A stretch of 64,000 bases of DNA from Klebsormidium nitens (taxonomy: Eukaryota > Streptophyta > Klebsormidiophyceae > Klebsormidiales > Klebsormidiaceae): assembly GCA_000708835.1 (NCBI GenBank), contig DF237127.1:62001-126000 (forward strand). The letters run 5' to 3'. How positions within the stretch are numbered: the first letter of the stretch is position 1; each line of letters opens with the position of its first letter. Both the position numbers and the translations under genes were made by a program. Of the stretch, positions 10,501 to 23,125 are shown one piece after another. Under the pieces are notes generated by a model. It searched no databases. It saw only the letters and a program-made list of their open reading frames with translations, and had not been told where the DNA came from.

Positions 10501-13500
10501 CGGGAGGCCAAAAATAGTTGTTGCGTAATCGTGTCAGCTATGGAAGCTCCGTTGAGGAAGTCTCAAAACTCTTTATGCCATCCTGACATAATCAAGGCTC
10601 TTCTGCTGTTGTGACAATTTGAAGTCGACCTCAATCTCAGAGTCGACTATCATAAAATGGTCCTTCAAACGGTTCGATCTGAGTGAGGCGTGTGCATCAA
10701 TTTTTGCCTTAATTTTTGACTCGTCATGGTCTTGTGCTTGACACCTGACCCATCGGCATCAATCCAGGACATCTGCAATGGGTAAACGCAGGCTCTCTTC
10801 GCCCCTAAATTCTGTTGCGGATATGTCTCACCTTCTTTCTGCATTAGGGGGTATCAAAAGTGCTGTCAATCGGGTGAGAAGTCTCAAGTCCGATCTTTGG
10901 AAAGCTCAACTGATTGCTTCATCTTCATCGTTCTTCGATTGATTGACACTCTTGAGTTCTTGAGCTCCTGGGCCTAGGTTTTGAGAACGCTATGCTGACT
11001 CGTCGTTTTATTGCAGGGTGCACACTGGCTTTCTTGAGGGCCTGGGCCTCGCGGACTCGGAGGAAACGGACGACTCCAGAAAAGCTCCGGTCAAAACTGC
11101 AAAAGGAGAAGAGCAAAAGCTGCAAGAGAATCAAAAGCTGCAACTTTTCGCAGAGTGAGGGGAGACAAACCAGAATCCTCTTTCCGTGATCCCCATGCAG
11201 GAAGCTCTTGTTTATATAGCATGTTCTCTGGTTCTTTTCTACTGCGGTTCAATTTACTCTTCCGCGTGTTCTCAAAGAAGCATGTGAGTTGGTTACCGTC
11301 AAAGCGTGTTGGAGTTCGAGCAGGTGAAGATGAATGCCCCCCGATGTGTCCAAGAAGTGTGCAAGTAGGGTCTTGGAAGTCTGCACTATCTGAGCATCAA
11401 ACGCTACTCTTGGAGACAAGAAACTCGCGGTGTGGCCTAAGAGCTCTATCAAAGACTCGATTCCAGTGCTCAGTTTCAACAGCCAGCTTGAGTCCAAACG
11501 TGGAAAGCTTTGTGCTAACTCCCTACTTCTTACCGAAGGTTTTTTTTGATCTGGAAAAACTTATGCCTTCTTCCTGATCCGGAAATTTTCAGTTTCGACC
11601 TTTCTCCATATTGACACCCTTAAGCCCTTCGCTCCTCGTCCGACCCCTTCTCGATCCCCAAAGCTCATCTGAGCTGTCGGAATTTCTCCTCTCGCTGCAT
11701 TCAAGACTTTTAAGCGCCCTTTGGACTCGAGCGCCTCAAGAAACCTGATCTTTCCATTCGGCATGTACCTCCATCTGGTCCTGGTCATTCGTTCCCTTTT
11801 CCTCTTTCGATCAGACCCTTCCAAATAGCACTCAAAGTCTAATCTTCGCAGGCTTGTCAGCCTGTGCCTAGGTCAGTGCGCCGGAATTTTTGGACGTAGT
11901 AGAATTTTCTGCGTATCGGACTTGATGATAGCTTTGATACTTTTCCCTCGGAGCATCCACGTAACATTCGACGTGCCAGCTCTCCATCTCCGATACATTA
12001 TGTTTCACCAACCTTTTGTCCCCTTGCGCGCACGTTAATCTGTGCATGGCTCATGCCTTTCTAAGCAACTGTTCTCAGCAATGACCTCTTTTTGGTACCA
12101 AACACTTGCATCTCCCGGACTCAACTTGACTTTCTCCTCCTCGCAGGTACATTCACCATTGCTTGACTCGCTACCGTCAGGAAGCCAAGCGCCGTGACAG
12201 CGCCGCGGGAAGGAAGAGCTTGGCACTCTTCCGCGACCCCGAAGCTCCGGACTCCGGCGCAACGCCCACGGACGAGACCAAGGCCCTCGCGAAATTCCTG
12301 AACCAATACGTTCTCGAGGATGACCGCCAAGTACCAATAGAGAAAGGGACCCCTCTGTCTCAGCCTGATGACCCCTACAACAGCGACAACTCGAAAAAGT
12401 ACTTACCGCCTGTTGACCCCTGCGACAGCGACAACTGGAAGAAGAACCCACCGCTGTACTGGCAGATCCGGCTCGCGCTGGAGAAGTTGCTGTCGGAGGA
12501 TCCCAAGGCGAAGATCTACATCGCTGGGCACAGCCTGGGCGGCGCGCTCGCGGCCCTGTTCACGGGGCTGCTCACGGCGGAAGATGACGTCATGACGGAG
12601 CGCATCGGTGGGCTGTACACGTGAGTCGCCTGCGTTTTCCGAGGCGCTTAAAACGGACGAAGGTTGCCGCCTGATCACGGGTTATTGAGCAAAAGCAGCT
12701 TGGGGGTGTTTGGATTCTGGACAGCGGAGAAAGCGGCTTGTTACTGCGAAAGGAGTTTGATTCTATGCAGTCAAGATGGATCGACCTGCAAAGAACAAGT
12801 TGTCGCGACCGAGATTGGATAGGAGCACAGCTTCCGACGTTTGACTGTTTATTACAGGTAGAGGAGTTCTGCCCCGGGCTCTTGTACCTTCAGAAGAAGA
12901 AAAGGCTGCCGCACTCCTGCTTCCCTTCTCGTGGAGTTTTCCTTTCACCACGTCGGAGGAGTCAAAAGGTTGTTGCTCTTAACAGCTTTCTTAACCTTTG
13001 TAGGTTTGGCCAGCCCCGCGTCGGCGACTGGTCGTTTACGTGGTACCTGCACAACAAGCTGAACCTGCCCGAGCTGCGGTTTGTGCGCCTGATCTACTCC
13101 AATGACCTGGTGCCACGTGTACCCTTCGACAACTCGCTGTTCCAGTACAAGCACCTGGGGCCGTTCCACTGGGCCGACCCCTTCTACAACGTCACGGTAA
13201 AGGCGACTTCTTCAAGTCCCCTGCAAAAAGCTTGATCAACCGTGTGGACCAGCGGTTGAGCCTATATAAATTGAAATGAGATTTCAAGAAAGCTAGACCC
13301 GGGATGAGCTCGAAGAAGGGTCGTTCATTCAATGTGGAAGCATGCATCTCGTGTCCCCGTGACCCCAAACAGTGGGACTCCACCGGAGGGGCCTCTACCT
13401 CAGCAAATGTTTGTAGGGCTCCCTAGTACGTGCGGTTGGCACCTCTCTGCTGTTCCGGCATTCTTGTTGGACTTGCAGACCGAAACGGTTGGTTGTATGG

Positions 13501-14048
13501 GCGTTATGTGAAGGACTGAAAGAAGGCTGCAATGAGAGACTTCCTTTTGCTTCTTCTGTAAAAGGTGCAAGTACAGCAACCAGAACAGCCTGGCTGAACT
13601 GGTGCTGTCACTCTCTCGACTGATGCAGGTCCAAAATCAGAGCAGCGGATGGCACCGGAAGTCATTGATGAGCGCATTGACAAGGGACTGGGGTCCTTGG
13701 ATTATGGTCAGCATTGACGAATTGTCTCTCTGACAGGTCGGTACGTTCAGCGACCAGCCGGCGCTCGGCATGGTGACGCCATACTTCACGGCATTTTTGG
13801 AGCTGCTCTACAACGTGGTGTGGAACGACATCGCCAACGTTCTGTTGCGACCCGACGGGCACACGAGGCCCCGGGAGAGTGCATTTCAGGTGCTGGCCAG
13901 AATGGGCTCCATTTTCTTCCCCAGGATCGGGGCACACAATCCGATTAACTACCTGAACGCCGTTCGCTACGGCTTCCCGCAGGGGATAGCAAAAGAGCCA
14001 CCAATTAAGGAAGCCACCGGAGCACCTTCGGTTGCGGTGGTGGAGTAG
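7539..14048 (+). CDS. OBL1: Lipase class 3, oil-body triacylglycerol lipase type
   Basis: Alpha/beta hydrolase likely releasing fatty acids from triacylglycerol at oil bodies. Nine exons with fully consistent phases: 7539-7808, 8173-8275, 8808-9028, 9628-9895, 10365-10497, 11017-11154, 12147-12620, 13004-13196, 13737-14048; 703 residues. ATG 7539 is the first ATG in the open frame. Family signatures in order: VFRGTEPFKAVDWATDF (oxyanion region), VHTGFLEGLGL, GHSLGG with nucleophile Ser507, FGQPRVGD, YSNDLVPRVP with Asp570, and RIGAHNPINYLNAVRYG with probable catalytic His667. The N-terminus (residues 40-70) is hydrophobic and may anchor to the lipid monolayer. Oddities: exon 4 starts with a pentapeptide K-A-K/E-D-T repeated about 13 times, and introns 4 and 5 use GTACGA and GTGCGG donors. 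OBL1-type is inferred from colinearity with that plant subfamily. Confidence 0.88.
9637..9833 (+). repeat. 15-bp coding minisatellite in lipase exon 4
   Basis: About 13 tandem copies of a 15-bp unit (gacaccaaggcaaag and variants) encode the alternating-charge pentapeptide KAKDT/KAEDT. The unit length keeps the frame, so copy number can change without frameshift. The run ends in the conserved lipase segment RFKFIDWYDY. Confidence 0.9.
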
Positions 14049-15680
14049 AGCGTGCATTTGCGGAAGGAGGGACGTTGGGGAAAGGCGCCTGTTGAGAATG
14101 GGTGTAGAGAAGATGTCGAGTCATGTATCATGCGGCAAGAAGGAGCGTCTGTTAAGTGTGGGAAAGTGGGAGCCTTCTCTGGTGGGAGAGGCTACGGTGG
14201 GAGAAGGCGTTTATGCCAGGTAAATATGTGGGCGGGGTGGGGGTAAGCCTGAAGGTATCCAGTACAGGCCGTGCCAGATAAACATCCGCCAAATAGATAT
14301 TACAAGTGTGAATCGTTATGTTAAGCATAGGACCATGCAGGATATTTGATGCCAAGCTCAGCAAGCTGCGCAGTCGGTGTCGGCAGTGAGCATATCCGCC
14401 TGTTCTGTAAACATATTTATCGAGTCACTCTGTAGACGAAAGTATCTAAGGAAACAGCAATCTGGCAAAAGGAGTGTAGAAGATTCATACCGAGTGGAGT
14501 TGGGAGCCGCACATCACTGCATCGGCTGCGCCTGTGTTTAGGAGACTCTGTGGCTACTGTAGCCAGCTCCATCAAAATAGGCAACCCGAACAGCAAACTT
14601 AGCCAGACCGTACGCACAACACTTCACCTCTAATATAAAAGACCATATACGAACAGATCGATATACGTACATGCTTGGATAGACGAGCTCGGCTTCTGAA
14701 GCCAAACTAAAAGTCAAACGGGCATGCACGCATGCTAACTTACAGCACATCGTACATGACGGAAATATCGATCCCGGCTGCCGGTCGGACAGACTCTTGT
14801 TGGGAGGCATTAATCAGCATATATATATAGTTAGTACTTTGCACTCATGCATTAATACCCAAGATCGACCGTTTGCAACGTGTACGTACGTCCTCCCAGC
14901 AATCATTCTTCAGTGCGCATGCAGTAATGCTTTGCCCTGCGTGTCGCCGGATCCGCGGGGGGGCCTGGCAATTGCAAATGGCGGCCGGCCAGTGTTCCAT
15001 CATACTTAGATATATACGTACAGGTCCTTTATTAGTACGTACATGGTTCATATAAGATTGGTACGTGCGCCGCCACCTGATCCTGAAGCTATAGTACGTT
15101 TGATTATGATTTGTTTTGAGCTATATAGGTACTCAACTAGCTCCATCGAACCATCGTCACCGCGAGCAGATGCCCATATAAGATCAGTGGACTCAGATCG
15201 CGGTTGGACCATTCCTTCAATACCGGTTTTGCACGTCACTCGCGATCGAGTACTATGTACGTCGAGTTGCAACTGGTCGTACACATATTGAGATGAATTG
15301 ATTAAACATTAGTACAGGAGCATGCAGAAAATCCCGAACAAATGGAGTGACGTGCCAGGTGGCATGCTACTGATGCTCACCTCATGCTCACCGTAAGGCA
15401 ACAACGTAAAGGCTTCCTACAGATGTAAATGTACAATGACTTGGCCCTTGTTTCAGGAACACTTGTTCTACCTACAGTACACCTCCTACGCGCTTGGGCT
15501 AGAGCACAATCAAACACTTTGCAGATATGTAAGTTTGGATCAGCTAGCTAGCTGGTCTGATCAGATTATACATTTTGCCACGAAAAAGCGCTATTTACAA
15601 GAGCAAGCAAGCATACCAACCCCTGAGGTGTTACCTTGAAGAAAGAACATTCGTTTGTCTACAAGCAATTATCATCGACT
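14049..15680. other. Convergent intergenic region (lipase / CPBP protease)
   Basis: AT-richer than its neighbours, with short simple runs (atatatatag near 14820, gtacgtacgtc near 14883) and the 3' UTRs of both genes. No coding homology or RNA gene was recognised; several frames of 60-80 codons look random. Confidence 0.55.
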
Positions 15681-18600
15681 TTAAGTACCGTCTTTCCTCA
15701 AGGGAGCCCTATGTAATTGTGACCCTTTCAGAACGGGCTTCTCCAGCTTGCACCGCAGAAGGCTCGCACCCACAATCCATAACTCGTAAGCAGCGTGGGT
15801 TGTAATAGGAGCAGCAATGTTCCCCACCTGCACAACAGGTTTTCCTCACCGTCTTTCTTCCACAAAGCCGACAGCGAGCATATGCTCGCAAGCACTTGGA
15901 AGCTCTTGTGTACGTTGTTCACCTACTCGCTCGATTTGAACTACGCAACTCGCGTCCAATTCAAGCCCTAGGGCTTCCCAGCAACAGGGTCTTGGACCGT
16001 TTTCCGGTACTAGCAGCCAAGCGACACCTGTTCGATATCGCACGAGCTGAGCAGCTTTCCGAAGCCTCTTCACAAAAGCGACGTACTCACCCGAAGCAAC
16101 TCGAAGCCAAGGAAGATCGCCAGCATGATCTCCACCATCGGCGAGTAAATCCGCCGCAACTTTCTTCCCTGGAGCCACTCTGCAAAAGATGCAAAAGAAA
16201 CAACCGTTACCGCGCTGATACACGATGAGGAGAAAGACAGGAGCATCAATTGGCAGCGCAAACGAAGTAGGATATCAACCGTTCGACTCCGGAGTCATGC
16301 ATCAGCCGAGATCCAAGCGAGCACGGTGTGCTGCGTCAAGTGTGAACCATTTCTGAAAGACAAGCATGAACAAGAAAGTCATTTTACCATCTGCCAAATC
16401 AGTCGGGATTTGTCTCTGACATTCACATCCTGGAAAAGCGTCGCTGGCACTTCTGCGACCAGCCGCAAAGGTATGCACAAACTATCGGGGGTAGCTGCTG
16501 ACGCGCAATACACATTCATTTATTCATTCTGTCGTTGAATGACCAGGGAGAGGAGTGAGCGCAAGCCTTAACTTGGTGGGAGGGTGTCAACGCCAGCGAA
16601 AGAGTTACAAAGGAAGACAGCGCGAAAGAGGAAAGGATGACACCCAAGCTAAAAGGCGGAAGCAAAATCGGGACGAGCGCAGAGAAAAACAGAGTGACAA
16701 CTAGCAGCTAAGACGTACGTGTTGGCGGATGGGTAGACTGGCGGTGTTAAGCAGACCAAAAAAAATGGATAAGCTGACGGACGGTGGGAGACAAACGGAC
16801 GGAATTAACAGACGAACGGCCGTACTGCCAGCAACTTGACAGGACTGCCGGGCGAACATAATGGACGGACAAACCGACGCATTCAGACCAAGGAATGGAC
16901 GCAGTTTTAGACGAACAGAAAGGAAGAGTCGAACAGGTGAACGTTAAGGGACGTAGAAGCGGACGGACGAGACGGATGCGTATACAAATGGACGGTCGAA
17001 TAGACATAGCTTACCAATCAACACATATGTGCATGGAAGCACCGAATGAAAAGCGTCAATGAAGCAAACAAGCAATAACGCGAACGAACGGACAAAGACG
17101 GATGCAGACACAAACAGACTGACCGGCAAAACGCTCTTGCCGAAACGGTGCCTTACCTTCGACCATGAGCTTGACGTCCTCTCTTCCACCAAAGACGTCA
17201 GCATCTGCCGCTGCGATGATGACCTCAGGTTCTGCAAAGAGAGCCGCACATGACGTCAGCAGAAGGACGCGAACTTCGAAGACCAGAAGGACTTTGGCGA
17301 CGGGTTATAGCATACGCGTGTCAACGTTGAATAGACTACCAGTAACCAGTTCCAATCAAGTCAGTTGCTTGTATATCAATTTTTAGAGCGCTTCGCAAAG
17401 GGACGTTACATGACGAATCTATCGACAGGTACCTGGCCCCGCAAGTGTATCCTTCCTAGCTGCAGCAGGGACCGGAAGGAATCCGCTCTGATAAAATATC
17501 CCTTGCCATTGTGACACGGATCTGACGAATATCCGGTTTCAAGTGTCCGAGCAAAGTGATGAAAAATCGACCGTTCCCTTTGGCAGACCAATCGCTGCTC
17601 CACCAGCAACTCGCAGCAATCGACAATCACAACCAGCTGTGCTTCTTGGCTTCCAGTCGCACACGATACGGAGTCCCATATCAATGATGCGTCGATACGA
17701 TTGATCAATCTTACAGGGCCAATCGAGCGGCCAAAGTGAAACACTTTACAGTCCCGAAACAAAAACCTGTGAAAAACAAAAGCAGACTGACGACGTACCC
17801 CTAGGAGTAGACAGATTGAGGTGGACCAGGCCCGCCACGCACGCCGTCGCTACGACTGCCAGCGCTTCGGAAAAGGGGCCGAAGGGGGGTACGATGCCCG
17901 TCTGCCAGAAACGAAAAGTCGACAAAATTTCAGCAAGAGCGATGCAGGGACTGGAATTCTACTTTGCTTCGGGAGCGGCGGTTCAAAGACGACTGTGGAA
18001 GACCGGGTGAAACTTTTCTGACGAAATCACGACTTCTCTTAATGGGAGCGAGCTGTAGAGCATAGATTGCCAGTCGCCCACCGTGCAAGCAGCGAAACAA
18101 CCGAGATGTGGGGTCGCTTTCTCCCTTTTGTGAACAACTTTCGCTAGGAAAACACCGGTTCCACAGGGCATCCGCACTTGGTAATCACAGGCGCTCACAC
18201 CGAAGTGCCTGACTCTGAGCCGAATCCTTCTCCTGCTGAAAAGGTGTTCGAAAGTTTGTTTGAAAGGTCCGTGAACAAGTGAAAAGAATGGACGTATAGC
18301 TTGGCGTCTTACCACGGACGAGATCCCCGTGCTCGTCGCCATGAAGCCCTTGCTGCCAAGCGCCAGCCAGTGTGCAATGACCCCCTGCACAAAGAAAGAA
18401 GCAGGTTAACTGCAAGGTTGCTTAGCCGACCAATTTGGAAGGGCTCGCCCCCGGTCCTTGATTGATGAACTTAACCCGTCCAGTCACATACTTTCAGAAG
18501 GACGTATCTGGGTGTAGTAAAATGTTTATCCGGCCATACTTCGACCGCGGACAAGAGTCCGAAATCTGAGCAACTTTTCATTGACGCCAAACCACGGGCG

Positions 18601-21071
18601 GATGTGCGTGCAAGTCCAAGATGAAGAGAGGAGACAAGCAGGCAAGAGTATTTTTTGAACGGTGGCTTCTTAAGCTTCGAAAGATTGCTTTTGCAACATC
18701 GGATGGAGGGGTAGCTCTTCTGATGCTTGCATACATCTTAATTCTTTAGCTTCGTCCAGTGGTTTGTTATGGGGCTAACCTGAACGCCTGCCCTGTAGAA
18801 GAGTTCCTCCGCCACTGCTTTCATGGACGTCACCAACACCAGCTGCGAGAAGACAAGGCAGAAAATGAGTTTTTTTGGCTTCGAAGTCTAATCCTGTTTC
18901 TTGCTTCAAATCGAATCCTGTTACCATCGTTTTCGTTGCTTCTCCAACTGCCGTCAAGAGGATTACCCAGAACGTCTGTTTCAAGTAGAAATTGCAACAG
19001 TAGCTATACCTGTCAAGGGGTCGAGTAAAAACATTCACAATGCTAAAGAATCGAAGCTAATGCTTGCTCGCCAGAAGAACAGCACCAATCAAGAATGATT
19101 GAAAAACCGCCTTTCCGTGACGTAATTATCTCAAACAGTGCGCGTGACCGGCGCACCTGCGTTGTCGTCATCCCCGTGTAAAAATCTGCATTCTCGTCCT
19201 CCTCAGCCTCCCTCACTGCTTGCGCGGGCTGCCACCTGTCCACCACGTAATCATGATGCATGCACTCTGACGCCAGGATCAGCGGCAGAGCGAACGCGAG
19301 GCCCACGACAAAGACCCCGGGGGTCAGCTGGAACGTTTCCCACACGTCGATCTTGGCCGTGCTGCAGAGCACCTGGCTGGCCAGGTATACACCTCCGTAC
19401 AGCACTGCAAATGAGTCGTTGGGAGCAGATGAGATGGTTTCAGGTTGGGAAGGTCTCCCTGGGTTGCGTCTTTCTAAGAATGTGAGTGAAGAGTTTTGCT
19501 TGGTGGGGCTACGGTAAATTCCACGAGTGATGTGATGCAGCTCAGAGTCATAAACAAAAAGCTGCCATAGCAAAGGGCAGAGCGGCAACTAGGAGCTGGT
19601 ACGCGTCCAAACCTGCCCGTATTTTCTGACTCTCGACAATAGCACCACGCTTCCATACCTAGCCCCGCACTGCCGATGTTTAATTAATTTCAAGTCAGAA
19701 ACTAAACCAACCAAATGAGTCTTGACTACAAAATTCCAAATTGCGATTACAAAAAGACAACCTTCGAAAGTGAAGAGTTCCTTGGTGCTTAAAGTGCTGA
19801 AGAGGCACTGCGAAGCATCTCAGAATCAAGTAAGGGCTTAGTCCCGCCTTCCAAGGAGAACAAGCACCATCACCGTCCCCTCTGAAGCAACATCGCTGGG
19901 CCTTAACGTGGAGGTGTCACCAGAGCTTCAGAGAACAATGACTCACCTGTTGTGAATCCTAACCTACTTGCGCTGGGAAACTCCTGCCACTTGACCTCCG
20001 GAATGTCTCTGACATCTTGGATGATCGGCTTGGCAGACCACTGGCCCTGCAAATTGCAACCAAATCGTGCTCGAGCTCAGGTGTCGAGTTGGACGTTAAG
20101 CGAACACGTTCATGCAGGTCACTGATACGACTTGAGAGGTTGCTGCACACTTATCCAGGTTCGTGGAATCGAACTTCCAGGACCGGGGCTGCATTTTAGA
20201 AAAATATCCAGTGGATGAAAGCAAGCTCCAAAATGTTACCAAAGATAGGCAGGGTTGAAGTTTGGATCGCCCAGGCTAAAGCTGGAGTGCCCGTCGCAGT
20301 TCTTGGTTGTGCCTCTGGTAACTTTAATACAAAGAAGTCTAGGTACAAGGTGGGGCCGTCCTCAAGCTCGTAACGGGCATAATGTGAATGATGTACATAT
20401 ATATGTTGGATTGTGCCATGATTGAGGTGACGATTTGGACAAGCCTTTGGGGGTTCAACGCCCTGTCTTCATACCAATATAAGCTCCTTTAGAATACTGA
20501 TTAACAAGCACTAAACAGAAGCAGTCCCGAGTCTCTCCAAGGGACCATGGAAAACCCCACTGCACAGGCGGGTAAGCACCCCTCGCGTCTTTTACTGTAA
20601 ATCTCATGAACCATTGTTCATCTGTTGCAGATTTGCTTGCTGTGCCGGCCATGATCGCGCGGTGCAGGCAACCGTGAAAAGATCCTCAAGCACTGGCCCC
20701 TGTCCAAGAAGAAGCAGATACATGGTAATAAAGTTGACAAATGAATCGTGCTAAGTAATGCAGTGAGTCACCTTAGCCAGGACTCCGCTCTTGCGTCCAG
20801 GTTTCAGCTCCTTCCCCGGCTCCCCATTCTCTGCCCCCGCCTGACACGTAACAGACTTCTTGCAAGGAAGCTTGAGGCCGAGATTGGTTGCCGGAGTCTG
20901 AGGGTACAAACCTTTTCTCGTGCCCCTGTCCAAAGTGCCCCTTCCAGACCTCTTGAGAAGCCATGTCCCTTGACACGACAGAGTTTCAGAAAAGATGCTT
21001 GAATGCTTCTGACAGAAAGGGGAGAAGCTGCTGCTACCACTCTGGATAGTTCGATGAGCCTGGCTCTCCAT
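15681..21071 (-). CDS. CPBP-family (CAAX-protease-like) intramembrane protease, probably plastid
   Basis: CPBP/Abi proteins are polytopic metalloproteases with an EExxxR motif. Nine minus-strand exons with matching phases: 21071-20772, 20046-19947, 19404-19157, 18842-18780, 18384-18313, 17901-17799, 17231-17157, 16179-16091, 15827-15681; 398 residues. The first about 60 residues are Ser/Thr-rich with few acidic residues (MESQAHRTIQSGSSSFSPF), like a chloroplast transit peptide. Hydrophobic segments include LLYGGVYLASQVL-like and VFVVGLAFALPLIL. The active motif EELFYR is at 228-233; GVIAHWLALG and APITTHAAY supply candidate metal-binding His. EWLQGRKLRRIYSPMVEI is a plant-family signature. 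A short frame at 20595-20652 could be an extra exon but does not splice in phase. The physiological substrate is unknown. Confidence 0.85.
16730..17110. repeat. GACGGA-rich low-complexity tract in CPBP intron
   Basis: The intron between exons 17231-17157 and 16179-16091 contains many irregular 'gacgga', 'acgaacgg' and 'gacaaacg' units, such as gctgacggacggtgg and gacggacgagacgg. The pattern is a degenerate short tandem repeat with no coding signal. Confidence 0.55.
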
Positions 21072-23125
21072 CGCTCAAGCTTCCCTTAGAGGATGGCGGA
21101 ACCCTAATTTGGAGAATACACTCTGCTTGACTATTCTACAGCAGCATTGCCATTGAATTTATGAAAGCACAACATGCTAGTCAACCAAGGACCAAGCTCA
21201 GCCAACAGCAAGTGAAGGTTCAATGCTCTACCAAACCCCGAACGCAATGAGAAGTGTATGGAAAAAGAAGACTTCCGTGTCCGTACTTCACGCCATATGG
21301 TCGTCCGAAGACACTCAAATCTGTTCAGCACCTTTACGCAAAAAGGCATCTCAAAGCTCACAGTTGCTTACCCCTGATCTCACTCTTGCCCCATAGAGTG
21401 CTGGGCGTCCAGCTCCGCCTGCTTACTCTTCAGCCCTCCTCGGCTGCGCTGCGTTTCTTGTGTGCTGAAAAATGGCGAGCAGCTCACACTGCTCAAGCCT
21501 CAGAGTCACAGTCTCACATTGAGTGTATTTCGATAAAGCAGCGTTTTAACCGTCCGATGAGGATCAGGTTTCATCCACGGCTTAGGATCGTGGCAAAGCA
21601 GAAAGCTTGCTGCCGTCGAGTGAGTCGTCTGCTTATCCTGCGGCTCTGTGCCACTCGTGCCGGGCTCCCCCTCTTTCTCCTGTGTCTGTTGAGTCAGGAA
21701 AGCAGTGCCAGTAGAGCAGCCAGACTGAGAAAGCAGCTGCTTGGGTCGTCTGAAGCACACTGCAGTTCCCTGACTCTGAGCACTGTTCAGTGAAGGAGCT
21801 GGACACATTGCACCACAGATTTTGCAGCTCATTGCGGCTCACTCATCAGCTTGTGAGGCCCTCAGTGGGGCGTTGGCGTTGTGGCAAAGCGAATATATCC
21901 GGAAGGACACTGCTTCAGAAACCGTGGATCTCTTGCGCTCTTTGGAAACCGTTTCATTTTAGCAGCGGAACATCAAAGGGCGCAAGATTGTTGAGCAAAC
22001 TTGCTTGTACTGGAAGGGGCTTTTACGAACGAACACCACTGGCGCCAGCGATGCTTGTGTCTAGTGATTGCGAAGCATAGTCTGAACGGAGAAGGGACCA
22101 GACTGCGGCGTTTGTTGTTTGTATCAAAGATAAAATGTGTAGAGCACTTTTGCAGGGAGAGCAAAACTTTCCATCCATTGAAAAGCGGGCAGTAAATTGG
22201 AGCAGTAGCTGAAGCGGCTAAGGATGAGTTGGCCTTTACTCTGAAAGGAAAAGCCGAAGTGGTGTGCCTGCGCAAGTAGGAAGCTGGTAGAGAATGGCCC
22301 AGAGGACAGGGATCTACTTGGAAGACTTTCATGAATGTGAGCATCTTCAAGCTGGAATGTCACTTCCGATCGTGCGGGGGGATCCCTTGAGATTCATTTG
22401 GTTGGGGCCCATGTTCATTCCAATAGCCAGTCGGAAGCGCTTGGATACTCTGCCTATTGTGCCACTGGCCTGATGTGCAAGCTTTCCTGCGGCGCTCGCT
22501 TCGTACGTCATGTGCATGGCATGTGGACGATCACGCTTATGTAGACTATCCACCTTTTGTTACTCGGCCCAGATGACAAGCAGGTGCTTTGTCAACGCTA
22601 AAGCTGACATGGGGATTTGATTTGAGCTGTGAAACGGAACAGAGCCCACAGCTACATGCGGCTGGATAAATGCGGGCAGTCAGTTACGTATTCTAGTGTT
22701 TGACGATTTACAATTCTCAGTGTTTTGCTACCGAGCTGGCCCTACAGAAGGCAATACTGAGGCCATGGAAAGACGCTTCTATAATGAGTGATCATCTGCT
22801 CCGCTAAGGGAAGCCTTAATCGTAAAGGATAAGTGGTCAAGTGAAACCTTTGATGACCATTAGCGTAACCAGTGACAATGCTTGAGAACATAATCCTTTA
22901 TTTACTGTGTTTGGAAATGGAGAAGGACTATCTCATTAGCAGTTGATCTTGGTTTGTAGATATCTGAACCCAACGATGACCGCTTCTTTTCTTCCAGAAA
23001 AGTGGACCAGGACGTATGAAAGACTTTTCAAGATGCTCCTTGTAAAAGTACGGAGGTATAGCTCGGAATTTGTCTGGGGAATTGTTCAAGAACGAGACGA
23101 TGATTTGCCTCCAACCCTGAACTCA
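21072..23125. other. Divergent intergenic region (CPBP / ING)
   Basis: About 2 kb carrying the promoters of two divergent genes and probably a 5' leader intron of ING. Frames up to 179 codons occur (21254-21793) but lack family similarity and plausible splice context. The frame feeding the ING start is open back to about 22943, so an upstream ING exon is possible. Confidence 0.5.

Noticed and set aside
20595-20652. Possible extra CPBP exon (MAGTASKSATDEQWF)
   Set aside because: No acceptor gives the required phase 0 and a stop lies just upstream in frame; joining 20772 directly to 20046 is in phase.
21254-21793. 179-codon plus-strand frame between CPBP and ING
   Set aside because: No recognisable domain, Arg/Leu/Ser-rich random composition and an overlapping antisense frame of similar quality.
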